The notes beneath the pieces were generated by a model that searched no databases, was not told the origin of the DNA, and worked only from the letters and a program-made list of their open reading frames with translations. Below, piece after piece: positions 17,417 through 26,570 of a DNA stretch of 64,000 nt; the first letter of the stretch is position 1, and each line of letters starts with the position of its first letter. Source of the stretch: Algoriphagus resistens (GTDB lineage Bacteria > Bacteroidota > Bacteroidia > Cytophagales > Cyclobacteriaceae); the NCBI RefSeq assembly GCF_001442615.1, contig NZ_LMXN01000001.1:718694-782693 (forward strand). The letters run 5' to 3'. Made by a program: the position numbers and the translations under genes.

Positions 17417-17731
17417 GGTGTCATCAAATAGGATTGTCGGATATGAAATATCCCGGGGAGTTTTACACTAGTTATTGAAGGCTAAAGCCAGATCAGATCG
17501 TTAGGCAGCATACCAAACAATTAAAGTGAGTATAAGACTAAACATAAAACCTTCCTGTCTCCAAACTAAAAATAGATGTAATTTCTACGCAGTACAAGTA
17601 CTAAACCACAAATCTACCCCACAATCGGGAGGCGCTCCTGTCCTGGGCAATGCCGACAGAAAAAAATCAAATAGTGTCCCCGTTTTAAGAATCCATTCGT
17701 CATAAGGGCAAACAACAAAACTTTAAAAAAA
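17417..17731 (+). other. Intergenic, no gene seen
   Basis: 315 bases between the GH43 leader and the YciI gene. No reading frame, hairpin terminator or repeat that I can support. Confidence 0.6.
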
Positions 17732-18076
17732 ATGAAAGAATTCGCATTAATTTTCAGACTAAAAGACATTGCCGACTTTAAACCGTCCCCTGAACAAATG
17801 CAGGAGCGTATGAATTGGTTAGCCGGCATTGCGGCGCAGAACAAATTGGTAGACAAAGGCAATACGCTTTTGCCCATCCCGGGAAGTGCTAAAACTGTGA
17901 AACCCGGAAATGTGGTGACTGATGGACCTTATACCGAAATCAAGGAATTTATCAGCGGTTATATCGTGGTAAGTACTGAAAACATTGATGAGGCGGTAGA
18001 AATTGCCAAAGCCAATCCGATTTTCGATCAAGTGGGGGGAAATATTGAGGTCCGTGAAGTTTTAAAGCGCGATTAA
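17732..18076 (+). CDS. YciI/DGPF-family protein
   Basis: 114 residues. The YCII fold is marked by MKEFALIFR at the start and the VTDGPYTEIKEFISGY signature (the DGPF motif, here DGPY). These small dimeric proteins are commonly encoded beside ECF42-group sigma factors, exactly as here (2-base gap). The direct role is unknown; the association suggests a partner or target of the sigma factor. Confidence 0.92.
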   Translation: MKEFALIFRLKDIADFKPSPEQMQERMNWLAGIAAQNKLVDKGNTLLPIPGSAKTVKPGNVVTDGPYTEIKEFISGYIVVSTENIDEAVEIAKANPIFDQVGGNIEVREVLKRD

Positions 18077-18078
18077 TA

Positions 18079-19326
18079 TTGGCTAGTACTAAATCCCATA
18101 GAGAACTATTACCTCACTTGTTCCGACAGGAATATGCCAAAATGACGTCGGTTTTATGCCGTCATTTTGGCTTAAAGCATATTGAAATTGCTGAAGATAT
18201 AGCAAGTGATACTTTTTTAAAAGCATCCGAACATTGGGCAATTAACGGAATACCAGATAACCCTACAGCCTGGCTTTACACAGTGGCCAAAAATAAAACC
18301 AAAGATTATTTCAGACACATTTCCGTTTTTGAATCACAGATCAAAGAGGCTATAAAACCAAATGAAATTGAGGGAGGACAGAATTTTGAGTTTAGCACTG
18401 AAAATATTTCGGACAGTCAACTGGCCATGATTTTTGCAGTATGCAATCCTTCAAATTCTACTGAAGCACAAATTTGTCTGGCACTTCAGATTCTTTGCGG
18501 ATTCAGTGTTGAAGAAATTGCCAATGCTTTCCTGGCAAAGGCAGAAACAATAAAAAAACGCCTGCACAGGGCAAGAACCAACCTTCGGGATGATAATTTT
18601 CAGATCAACCCGTTGGGTGAAATGGAAATCAGAGGTAGGTTAGACACTGTTTTAAAGACTTTATATCTACTGTTCAATGAGGGATATTTTTCCAAAACGG
18701 CCAATCAACTAATCCGGAAGGATCTTTGCTCGGAAGCAATCAGGCTGACATTGGTATTGACAGAAAATACCTTTACAAACACTCCGGATACAAACGCACT
18801 ACTGGCGTTAATGTGCTTCCAAAGTTCACGGTTACAGGCAAGGACAAACGACAGCGGCGAAGCCATTTTGTTTGACCAGCAGGATAAAAGTCTGTGGGAC
18901 AAAACGCTGATTGGAAAAGGAAATTATTATTTGGTAAACGCCTGCCACGGAAATGAAGTTTCTAAATACCATTTGGAGGCAGGCATCGCTTATTGGCATA
19001 CTAGCTCCACGGACGAAAACAAATGGAAGCATATTCTAGAGCTTTATAACCAGCTAGTCCTGACGGAGTATTCACCTGTCACTGCCCTGAACAGAACCTT
19101 CGCTTACGCCAAAGTTCACGGGCACGAAAAAGCCATCATCGAGGCCGTAAATTTACAATTGACAGACAACAGCGCCTATCATGGGCTTTTGGGTTACCTA
19201 TATACAACAATAGACCTTGAGGTAGCAATCTCCCATTACCAACAAGCTGTTCAACTGACAAAATCCAGGTCAGAAAAGCAAACCCTGACCAAGGAACTAA
19301 ACCGACTCAAAGAAAAGAACAGATGA
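18079..19326 (+). CDS. ECF sigma factor with C-terminal TPR-like extension (ECF42 group)
   Basis: 415 residues, much longer than a normal ECF factor (about 190). Region 2 is at about 10-75 (EDIASDTFLKASEHW, NPTAWLYTVAKNKTKDYFR); region 4 at about 130-180 (ICLALQILCGFSVEEIANAFL, TIKKRLHRAR). A helical, TPR/SnoaL-replacing extension follows (about 190-415: LLFNEGYF, ALNRTFAYAKVHG, YLYTTIDLEVAISHYQQAV). ECF42 factors have no classical anti-sigma; the extension is thought to control them. The start is a TTG two bases after the DGPF stop, since the first ATG (18142) would delete the conserved HRELLPHLFRQEYAK segment. Confidence 0.9.
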   Translation: MASTKSHRELLPHLFRQEYAKMTSVLCRHFGLKHIEIAEDIASDTFLKASEHWAINGIPDNPTAWLYTVAKNKTKDYFRHISVFESQIKEAIKPNEIEGGQNFEFSTENISDSQLAMIFAVCNPSNSTEAQICLALQILCGFSVEEIANAFLAKAETIKKRLHRARTNLRDDNFQINPLGEMEIRGRLDTVLKTLYLLFNEGYFSKTANQLIRKDLCSEAIRLTLVLTENTFTNTPDTNALLALMCFQSSRLQARTNDSGEAILFDQQDKSLWDKTLIGKGNYYLVNACHGNEVSKYHLEAGIAYWHTSSTDENKWKHILELYNQLVLTEYSPVTALNRTFAYAKVHGHEKAIIEAVNLQLTDNSAYHGLLGYLYTTIDLEVAISHYQQAVQLTKSRSEKQTLTKELNRLKEKNR

Positions 19327-19375
19327 CAAGTGACTTTCTCTGAAGGGGCAGAGCGATCTATGGGTTGTAAACAAG

Positions 19376-20155
19376 CTAACCTATCTTTGATTGCTTTAGA
19401 AAGTCTTTCCATTTAAAGGATCCCGCCTTGCTGTTGGGACAAAGATTATACCTTTGGGTAAAGAGGTTATAGAAAATATCCGTTGAAGAATATTCATTAA
19501 TCTCATTTGTTCTCCCCACTTGTTTCAGATATAAAGTGGCAATTTCATACATACTAAGTACTTCCGGCCCACCTACTTCAATTGTGGCATGTTGAGGGGT
19601 TTCCACGACCTCGGCAATGATATCCGCTGCGTCCTTGATATCAATTGATTGAAAGGACATTTGCCTTGGTATTTTGATCATAGTCTTATCAGGATCAACT
19701 AACGGTTCAAGGATTCTATGTAAAACAAAATCATGAAATTGTGTGATTCTGAGGATTGTGAAGGGGACTGTTGATTTTTTAAGAATATTCTCCGTCATGC
19801 TTTTGTTTTGATAGTAGGGGTAAGGGCTTTTATCCACGCCGACTATAGAGATGTATAGAAAATGAACAATCCTTTTTGGATCAATTGCCTGAAGCAAATT
19901 CAAGGTTCCTTTGTAATCAACATTTTCAGAATCTTTGGGATTGCTGGCGCAGTGAACAATAAGCTCAAAGTTGTTTAATTTATTTTTTAGACTTTCCGCT
20001 TTTGTCAGATCACCCATCAGTAATGAAATATTTTCCGGTAGTTCAGTGTTGTCCTTTGTGCTAAGCACAGTAATGCTATATCCTTTGTTATAAAGGGTTT
20101 TAACCAATTGTTTACCCAGATTTCCGGATCCTCCTGTAATCAGAATTTCATTCAT
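19376..20155 (-). CDS. NAD(P)-binding NmrA/epimerase-like oxidoreductase
   Basis: 259 residues, Rossmann fold: nucleotide-binding ITGGSGNLGKQL at the N-terminus, LLMGDL, an extended-SDR-like active region with YYQNKSMTE (Tyr-x3-Lys), and a C-terminal half typical of atypical SDRs (NmrA/SDR_a5). The substrate is unknown. The gene's leader is a tandem RFH cassette (copies C2 and C1) at 20156-20323. Confidence 0.88.
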   Translation of the reverse strand: MNEILITGGSGNLGKQLVKTLYNKGYSITVLSTKDNTELPENISLLMGDLTKAESLKNKLNNFELIVHCASNPKDSENVDYKGTLNLLQAIDPKRIVHFLYISIVGVDKSPYPYYQNKSMTENILKKSTVPFTILRITQFHDFVLHRILEPLVDPDKTMIKIPRQMSFQSIDIKDAADIIAEVVETPQHATIEVGGPEVLSMYEIATLYLKQVGRTNEINEYSSTDIFYNLFTQRYNLCPNSKAGSFKWKDFLKQSKIG

Positions 20156-20246
20156 AGGTTTATTTTTTATTTCTCAGCGGTCATATGGAATCTCGCATGC
20201 ATTATAATCATCCAGTGTGTGACTCTTGAGTCATGCTCGATTTCAT
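20156..20246 (-). repeat. RFH cassette copy C2 (frame broken)
   Basis: On the minus strand it opens ATGAAATCGAGCATGACTC, carries the perfect TGACTC-AA-GAGTCA inverted repeat, then ATGATTAT, ten bases and AGATTCCATATGACC, and ends at the ATG of the oxidoreductase. One base is missing after CTGGA, so the first frame stops after 12 codons. That TGA overlaps an ATG that reopens the core (MIIMHARFHMTAEK). Confidence 0.75.
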
Positions 20247-20323
20247 TTGTTTATTTTTTGTTTTTCAGCAGCCATATGGAATCTCATATGGTAGATAATC
20301 ATTGCCTTGCGTGATTTAATCAT
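20243..20323 (-). CDS. Leader peptide of the RFH cassette (copy C1), 26 residues
   Basis: Minus strand: MIKSRKAMIIYHMRFHMAAE then KQKINK. Its TGA overlaps the ATG of copy C2 (ATGA). It shares the core MII-x-x-x-RFHM with the other copies, though the first third is unrelated. Confidence 0.55.
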   Translation of the reverse strand: MIKSRKAMIIYHMRFHMAAEKQKINK

Positions 20324-20678
20324 GCCGGTTTCTTCACTTTTAGTATCCTGTTTTCGGGCGGAAAATAGGTGAATAGGGTAGTGAAGTACTATTCTTACGC
20401 AGCACCTTTTTGCGTTATACCTAGCTCATCCATTTCCATGTCCTGAAGGACCATAGTTTCAAATAAATATGGAGTTGTATAAAACGACGTTTGAAGGTGT
20501 TCGTTGTGGACAATAAGCAATAAGTTTCTCCATTTCCTTGTACTTGTTGATTTAATTGCCAGAAACCCATGTTTCCCAACGGATCTGCAGATTTGGATAC
20601 ACTAACTGCCTGTTTCCAGGATAGTCTGTAGGATTTCAAGAAATTACTAATTTTGAGGATAGAACTAACCACCAACTT
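20324..20678 (+). other. Intergenic, no gene seen
   Basis: 355 bases. A short minus-strand frame at 20421-20675 has no signal peptide, motif or plausible composition and I do not call it. Confidence 0.5.
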
Positions 20679-21005
20679 ATGAAACTAAAGAAAGTAATAG
20701 AAAATGCCTTGGAAATGCTGGCAAAAGCAGACGATGGAATTGTTTTGATGAACATGTATAATGAAGTGGTCCACCCTGCCGATGCAGCTTTCAGAGGTGA
20801 GGTAGTCCATCCGTATAACGCCAAGGCATTTATTGAAGAATCACTTAGTCAGAATGGCCTGGATTTGAGGGACAAGGATTTAAGAATTAAGTTGCTGAAG
20901 CTGATCATGATCATCGAAGAAGCTGAGGCCAATAAGAGCAGAAGGAAAAAGCTTGATTCGGTATTGGATGGCTATGATTTTAAGAATTTTGGGAAGATAG
21001 TATAA
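20679..21005 (+). CDS. Hypothetical protein
   Basis: 108 residues, no family recognised. Mostly helical and charged; a short internal near-repeat (NEVVHPADAAF and GEVVHPYNAKAF, about residues 27-50) is notable. Codon use and charge look like a real cytosolic protein, and the ATG is preceded by no obvious ribosome site, as is common in this phylum. The next gene starts 116 bases later. Confidence 0.5.
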   Translation: MKLKKVIENALEMLAKADDGIVLMNMYNEVVHPADAAFRGEVVHPYNAKAFIEESLSQNGLDLRDKDLRIKLLKLIMIIEEAEANKSRRKKLDSVLDGYDFKNFGKIV

Positions 21006-21121
21006 GCAGAGAGTTTTTAGATATTCGCTGCATTTCATAATTTCATCTACGATCCTGAGTATGCTTCCTCTGTAATGAATGGACAGTGAATCCAAGAACT
21101 GTATTTTAAAACAAGCAAAAA

Positions 21122-21907
21122 ATGATTCAACGAAGGTTTGCATACCATGCAGCATCGGTTTTGGAAACTGACAAAAATATCATCGGCCTTGCGGTGGCCG
21201 GATCCTGGCTTACGGATGAATTGGATGAGTTTTCGGACCTGGACCTGATTCTGGTCAGCATCCAAAGGATATCCGGTGACAAAGCGCTTATGCAGGATTA
21301 TGCTGAAAGGCTAGGGGACTTCCTGTCAGGATTTACCGGGGAGCACGTAGGTGAACCCAGAGTCCTCATCTGCCTGTACGACAACCCGCTTTTACATGTT
21401 GATATTAAATTTGTGACACTTGAGGAGTTCCATGACCGTGTGGAAACTCCTATCGTTCTGCTGGATAAAGAAGGACAACTGGCACAGGCCATTGCCAACT
21501 CGCAGCCAAATTTCCCCTATCCTGAATACCAATGGTTAGAAGACCGTTTCTGGACCTGGATACATTACGCTTTGCTGAAAATCGGCAGGGGAGAGTATTT
21601 GGAGGCATTTGATTTTTTGGGTTTTTTGAGGATGTCAGTGCTGGGGCCCCTGCTGCATATCCAAAACGGGAACTTGCCCCGTGGGGTCAGAAAAGCAGAA
21701 AGTGTATTGGACAAAGCTGATTTGGCTAAACTTATGCTGACCATCCCGCTTTACAGTAGGCAATCCTTAGTGGATAGTCTCAGGGCATCGGTGGATCTAT
21801 ACCGGGAGCTAAGAAAAGAGCTGTATGACAGCAAAGTGAAGTTGCAATTCACTGCAGAGAGAAGAGTGATGGAATATTTCAGTGAAATTGAGAAAGAATA
21901 TCAATAG
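21122..21907 (+). CDS. Nucleotidyltransferase-fold protein
   Basis: 261 residues. The N-terminal nucleotidyltransferase signature is GSWLTDELDEFSDLDLILV (G-S, then D-x-D), with a third acidic residue likely in LLHVDIKFV. A helical C-terminal half (about 150-261) resembles aminoglycoside-adenylyltransferase-like proteins. Relatives are sometimes mislabelled as oxalate/formate antiporters; there are no membrane segments here. It may transfer NMP to a small molecule or protein; no substrate can be assigned. Confidence 0.8.
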   Translation: MIQRRFAYHAASVLETDKNIIGLAVAGSWLTDELDEFSDLDLILVSIQRISGDKALMQDYAERLGDFLSGFTGEHVGEPRVLICLYDNPLLHVDIKFVTLEEFHDRVETPIVLLDKEGQLAQAIANSQPNFPYPEYQWLEDRFWTWIHYALLKIGRGEYLEAFDFLGFLRMSVLGPLLHIQNGNLPRGVRKAESVLDKADLAKLMLTIPLYSRQSLVDSLRASVDLYRELRKELYDSKVKLQFTAERRVMEYFSEIEKEYQ

Positions 21908-21987
21908 AGATACCTATTGAAGAGAGTTGATCCTTAGGAGGAGTGGTTTATTTGAGTGGGAGTACTATTCATCAAAAGCATTGCAGT

Positions 21988-22359
21988 ATGGCAAGATTAG
22001 AAACCATAATTGCTGTAAAAGACGTTGCCAGGAGCTCTATATGGTATCAAGACTTATTGGCTTTAAAAAGCAATCACGGTGGGGACAGTTTTGAAATGTT
22101 GGCCGACAGAAAAGGAACGGTTATTTTATGCCTACACCGTTGGGGTGAGCACGACCATCCTACCATGAAAGCCCCAGGCAGTGTTGCCGGTAACGGGTTG
22201 ATTTTATATTTTAAGGTTTCAGACCTGGATGAAGTCTGGAATAATGCAGTCCGGCTAAATCTTGCTATTGAACAAGAACCTCATAGGAATGAAAATGCAG
22301 GAAAACAGCAATTTATACTAAGAGACCTGGACGGATATTATCTTATAATTTCCGAGTAA
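21988..22359 (+). CDS. VOC-family protein (glyoxalase/bleomycin-resistance fold)
   Basis: 123 residues from the ATG at 21988, where the family pattern begins (MARLETIIAVKDVARSSIWYQDLL); the GTG 45 bases upstream adds unrelated residues. Paired beta-alpha-beta-beta-beta units end in FILRDLDGYYLIISE. Putative metal ligands are His/Glu near the start and end. The substrate is unknown. Confidence 0.85.
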   Translation: MARLETIIAVKDVARSSIWYQDLLALKSNHGGDSFEMLADRKGTVILCLHRWGEHDHPTMKAPGSVAGNGLILYFKVSDLDEVWNNAVRLNLAIEQEPHRNENAGKQQFILRDLDGYYLIISE

Positions 22360-22813
22360 AGAAAACTACCAAGAATCGCTGTTTTTATTGGCGATCCAAA
22401 ACAATAGCTGAAGCCCTAAGAATTTCCGGTAATTCAAGGATCTGCAAGTCTATTTTGTGGGTTTTGAGCCACTTGCAAAGAATAAGACCGGAATTATCCT
22501 TTGTACGCTTATACTATCCATCAATTTCCCCAATACTGGAGTTCATAAGCTCAAGACGCTGGAATGCTTTAAAATGGGGCCTCCTGCCCCCCGGAACAAT
22601 GCATATACCACTTTCCCTGTTCTATGGCAGCCTTCCTTAACTGGAATAAATTGAGTCTGGCTAACATAAATTGAGTAATCGGATTAAATGATTGGCTTGA
22701 TAGGAAGTTGACGCTAACCTTAACAAACGGCTAATTCCTTTGGAATGCCAATTCTAAAGCATTTTGGTTTTCCTGAAAAAGAGTTCATGTATTGCGGTTG
22801 ATGTTTAATTTTA
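22360..22813 (+). other. Intergenic, probably decayed sequence
   Basis: About 450 bases with only short frames (for example 22457-22654) that match nothing I recognise. It may hold gene remnants. Confidence 0.4.
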
Positions 22814-22838
22814 TACTTTTGTATCGATCAATACAAAA
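22814..22838 (+). promoter_or_regulatory. Operator and -7 box of the TetR gene
   Basis: A perfect inverted repeat TTTTGTAT-cgatca-ATACAAAA (22817-22838) overlaps TACTTTTG (22814-22821), a good Bacteroidota -7 element. A bound repressor would block the promoter. A weaker half-match (GATCAATACAAAAATA) recurs at 23449-23464 before the SDR gene. Confidence 0.65.
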
Positions 22839-22844
22839 ATAATA

Positions 22845-23426
22845 ATGAGGGGAAGACCAGTACTGCACAACGACAGGCATCTGATTGAAAAAGCACAGGA
22901 AGTCTTTTGGAAAAAAGGATACACCGCGACTTCCTTGGGAGATTTGCTTAACGTGACAGGTGCAGGGAGTGGAAGCTTTTATAATACTTTCAAAGGGGGC
23001 AAAAAGGAAGTGTTTCGAAAAGCCATTCTTCAGCGAAGAGAAGCTTTTGACCAATTTAGAAAAGAGCTGGAAGAAAGCAATTCTCCACTGGATTTGATTA
23101 AAGACTTCTTTAGAAACATTGCACAGGCAGATCTGCAAACACATCAAAAAGGATGCATAATTGCCAATTCTGTGGTGGAATTGGCTCATATAGACAATGA
23201 ACTGGAACTCGAGGCAGTTTCTATTCTGAAGGATGTGGAGCAGATGTTTTCCGATGCTGTCCGAATGGCCCAGGAATCAGAAAAAATCCGTAACCGTACT
23301 GATCCGCAGATTTTGGGAAGATACCTCATCACCTTTTGGTGTGGTTTAAATACGCTGCGGAGAATGTATCCGGACAGGGAAACACTGCTTTCTCAAATAG
23401 AAATGCAATTAGCTGTTCTCAGCTAA
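22845..23426 (+). CDS. TetR/AcrR-family transcriptional regulator
   Basis: 193 residues. The helix-turn-helix region is YTATSLGDLLNVTGAGSGSFYNTF (split: TATSLGDLL and GSGSFYNTFKGG) at about 25-50, and the C-terminal ligand domain resembles the TetR_C subgroup with GCIIANSVVELA. It probably represses itself and the SDR gene 61 bases downstream through the palindrome at 22817-22838. Inducer unknown. Confidence 0.93.
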   Translation: MRGRPVLHNDRHLIEKAQEVFWKKGYTATSLGDLLNVTGAGSGSFYNTFKGGKKEVFRKAILQRREAFDQFRKELEESNSPLDLIKDFFRNIAQADLQTHQKGCIIANSVVELAHIDNELELEAVSILKDVEQMFSDAVRMAQESEKIRNRTDPQILGRYLITFWCGLNTLRRMYPDRETLLSQIEMQLAVLS

Positions 23427-23487
23427 TTTTTTTCACTATTTATGGAATGATCAATACAAAAATAAAAGACCAAATAATTCAGATTTC

Positions 23488-24279
23488 ATGGACTTAAAAT
23501 TAGATTCAAAAACAGCTTTTATCAGTGGCTCTTCGCAAGGGATTGGCTTTTCAATTGCCCGGCAGCTGTTAAATGAAGGAGCCGATGTTGTTCTCAACGG
23601 ACGGGAGGAAAGAAAGCTTTACGATGCGATAGCTAAATTGAAGCAGGAATTTCCCCATAGCGCTGTTTCAGGTATTGCAGCTGATTTTTCTAAGGCCGAG
23701 GAGGTGCATAACCTCCTAAATCAGTTGAATGACATTGACATTCTTGTCAATAATGTTGGGATCTTTGAGCTAAAAGCCTTTGAAGAAATATCCGATGCCG
23801 ACTGGATTGAAATTTTTAATGTCAACGTGCTGAGCAGTATTCGCTTATCTAGGCATCTTTTACCAGGAATGTTAGAACGGGATTTTGGAAGGATTATATT
23901 TATAAGCAGTGAATCAGGAGTGAATATCCCCGCTGATATGATCCATTATGGGATGAGCAAAGCAGCAATGTTGGCAGTCTGTAACGGATTGTCCAAAATG
24001 ACAAAAGGGACAAATGTTACCATCAACAGTGTTTTGGGAGGGCCGACCTATTCTGATGGGGTAGCCGCTGTAGTGGAACAGCTTGCTATTGCACAGAAAA
24101 TACCGGTTGAACAGCTGAAATCGGGGATTATCCGACAGACCAATCCGGATTCACTCCTTCAAAGATTTATAGAACCTGCTGAGATCGCATCTTTAGTGGC
24201 ATATTTGGCAAGTCCCCTTTCTATTGCTACAAATGGGGCTTCCTTGCGTGCTGACGGAGGGGTTCTAAAGCAAATATGA
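23488..24279 (+). CDS. SDR-family oxidoreductase
   Basis: 263 residues, classical short-chain dehydrogenase: cofactor motif SGSSQGIGFSIA at about 14-25, NNVG at 86-89, catalytic Ser in FISSESG, YGMSK (Tyr-x3-Lys), and the C-terminal LRADGG. NAD(P)-dependent oxidation or reduction of an unknown alcohol or ketone. It follows the TetR gene and shares a degenerate half-operator with it. Confidence 0.93.
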   Translation: MDLKLDSKTAFISGSSQGIGFSIARQLLNEGADVVLNGREERKLYDAIAKLKQEFPHSAVSGIAADFSKAEEVHNLLNQLNDIDILVNNVGIFELKAFEEISDADWIEIFNVNVLSSIRLSRHLLPGMLERDFGRIIFISSESGVNIPADMIHYGMSKAAMLAVCNGLSKMTKGTNVTINSVLGGPTYSDGVAAVVEQLAIAQKIPVEQLKSGIIRQTNPDSLLQRFIEPAEIASLVAYLASPLSIATNGASLRADGGVLKQI

Positions 24280-24429
24280 TTTAAACGTACATGCTACCAA
24301 CAGGCCCGGTCATCGATAGGGGAACGGGTCTATTTGTAAAAACTGGCGCGGTAGGTTATTTTTATTGATCCCTAAAGATCAGTTTACAGAGGACAGTGGG
24401 ACCGTTGGGTGTAATTAATCCTTGCGGAT

Positions 24430-25206
24430 CTAGTGAACGATACTGAGCTGGACCTCGGCTTTGGGGAATACGGACTGGATTGCCTCAGGGAAGCCCGTTA
24501 GGTTATCTGTACAGACAATCAGGATATCCCTTACACCCCGGTGATGAAAGTCACTGAGTACCTGAAGCCAGAAGTTGGCCCCCTCACTTTCAGAAAGGTA
24601 CATGCCCAACAGTTCTTTCTTCCCTTTCTTGTTGATACCCAACATATTGTACTGGACCTTATGCCTCAACTTACCATCTTCCTGTACCTTGAAGTGCATC
24701 GCATCAAGCCATATAATACAATATACATTCTCTAATGGACGGTTCTGCCTTTTTTTTACCTTTGGGACCACCCGGTCTGTAATCCTGCTGATCACTTCGT
24801 TGGAAACCTCTGTATCATACATCTCCCGGATATGGGCTGATATATCCCGCATACTGCTTCTCATGCCATACAGGGAGATGATCTGATCCTCCAGCCTGTC
24901 GGTTAATATGCACTGCCTTTTTTTTACTATTTTAGGCTCGAAGCTACCTTTGCGGTCCTGCGGGGTCTTGATAGTTACTTCTCCAAGGTTACTCTTGACA
25001 GTCTTGTTGCCCATGCCGTTTCGCTTGTTGCCCGAGGACCAACCATTTTCTTCATCCCGAAGATGCTCTTCCATCTCTGCGTATAGCGTCTCTTCTAAAA
25101 ACTCTTTGAGTATCGGAGCTAAGGCTCTTTCCTTGCCGAATAGGTTGTCACCTGATAAAAACTGTTTTAATACTTTTTTCTTGGATGCTGATTCTTGTTC
25201 TTTCAT
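24430..25206 (-). mobile_element. IS256-family transposase, truncated pseudogene
   Basis: 258 residues of a protein normally about 400 long. The Mutator/IS256 signature is clear (DEENGWSSGNKRNGMGNKTVKS, the first catalytic Asp in WLDAMHF, the second in CTDNLTGFPEAI). The frame ends at TAG (24430-24432), exactly where homologues read VHQIRNS: CAC-TAG-ATC-CGC replaces CAC-CAG-ATC-CGC. After IR the similarity stops, so the third catalytic residue is gone. Upstream, AGAGTTTAGCTTACA near 25253 resembles an IS256 terminal repeat; no matching end is seen on the other side. Inactive remnant. Confidence 0.88.
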
Positions 25207-25439
25207 ACTGCTCTATCTTAAAAACTTTGACTAAAATTCAAAGCTTTAGACAGAGAGTTTAGCTTACAACCCTAAATGATCTTGACAGGTTGCTATATCA
25301 CCACCTTGAATGCAGTAGACGGTTTAGAGTAACTATGAAAATCACTATCTTGAAGAAATTAGGTGTAAAATGGAAGAGAACGGCTCCGAATACTCGCCGT
25401 TACCATGCTGAATCCCTTTAGCCAATATATAAGCCCATT

Positions 25440-26570
25440 ATGAAAACGAAAAGAATAGCAGTCAGTATTGGAATTTCTTTCGGTGTATCAGTAATTGTAC
25501 TATTTATATTTTTTACCTACAAAGCTTCCACGAATAGACCACAGGAACCATCAAAGCCGTATTCATATTACACTGAAGAAATTACTTTTAAAAACAATGA
25601 TTCCCACGTCACCTTAGCCGGAACGCTGACATTACCCTCGGTAGCAGGAAATTACCCAGCCGTCATTTTAATTTCGGGAAGCGGTGCCCAAAATAGAGAC
25701 GAAGAAATTTCAGGGCATAAGCCTTTTCTGATTATTGCTGACCATTTAACAAAACTTGGAATAGCCGTTTTAAGATATGACGATAGGGGTATTGGGAAAT
25801 CCTCGGGTAGCTTCAAAACAGCAACGACTGCAGATTTTGCATCGGACGTTGCCAGTGCTATCGAATTTCTTAAAACACGGAAAGAGATAGACAAAGGTAA
25901 TATCGGTCTAATTGGACATAGCGAAGGAGGGATCGTCGCACCTATGGTCGCCTCTAATTTAAAAGATGTGAGTTTTATTGTTTTGCTCGCTGGTCCTGGA
26001 ATTGAAGTAATGAAGGTACTTCTGAAGCAGCAAGAATTAATCGCTAGGGCAGATGGTATATCAGAATCAGACATAGAAAAATATATACTACCTATACATG
26101 AGCAAGCATATCGAATGATATCCATGTCTTCAGATGGTCGTAAATTGAAAACGGACTTAACTAGACTTATCGAACAGTCCTACGATAATTCTCCAGCTGA
26201 CCTAATGCCATCGGAAATGTCGAGAGAAGAGGTTGTAACAACTCAATCAGATAAGTGGTCATCGGAATGGTTTAGAAATTTTCTGAAATACGATCCTGCA
26301 TTAATATTAGAAAAGGTCACTTGTCCTGTTTTGGCCTTAAATGGAGAAAAGGATTTGGTGGTAACGCCGAAGGAGAATTTATCCGGGATCATTAACGCGC
26401 TAAAAAAGGGTGGCAATTCAAGCGTGACAGTAAAGGAGTTGTCGAATCTTAATCATCTTTTCCAGAACTGTGAAACTGGATCCCCTGCTGAGTATTCAGG
26501 AATTGAGGAGACATTTTCGCCAGATGCCTTAAATGAAATTTCTGATTGGATATTGAAACAAGTAAGGTAA
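25440..26570 (+). CDS. Alpha/beta hydrolase (membrane-anchored or secreted)
   Basis: 376 residues. Residues 7-27 form a membrane anchor or uncleaved signal. The hydrolase core follows: ILISGSGAQNRDEE, RYDDRGIGKS and the nucleophile elbow GHSEGG (Ser161), with Asp in GEKDLVVTP and His in LNHLFQ completing the triad. Similar to BAAT/DUF3887-less esterases that are often annotated as dipeptidyl-aminopeptidase-like. The substrate is unknown. Confidence 0.88.
   Translation: MKTKRIAVSIGISFGVSVIVLFIFFTYKASTNRPQEPSKPYSYYTEEITFKNNDSHVTLAGTLTLPSVAGNYPAVILISGSGAQNRDEEISGHKPFLIIADHLTKLGIAVLRYDDRGIGKSSGSFKTATTADFASDVASAIEFLKTRKEIDKGNIGLIGHSEGGIVAPMVASNLKDVSFIVLLAGPGIEVMKVLLKQQELIARADGISESDIEKYILPIHEQAYRMISMSSDGRKLKTDLTRLIEQSYDNSPADLMPSEMSREEVVTTQSDKWSSEWFRNFLKYDPALILEKVTCPVLALNGEKDLVVTPKENLSGIINALKKGGNSSVTVKELSNLNHLFQNCETGSPAEYSGIEETFSPDALNEISDWILKQVR

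Noticed and set aside
22457..22654. 65-residue frame starting MGFEPLAKNKTGI
   Set aside because: No family, overlapping alternative frames of similar length, and no start context; more likely debris.
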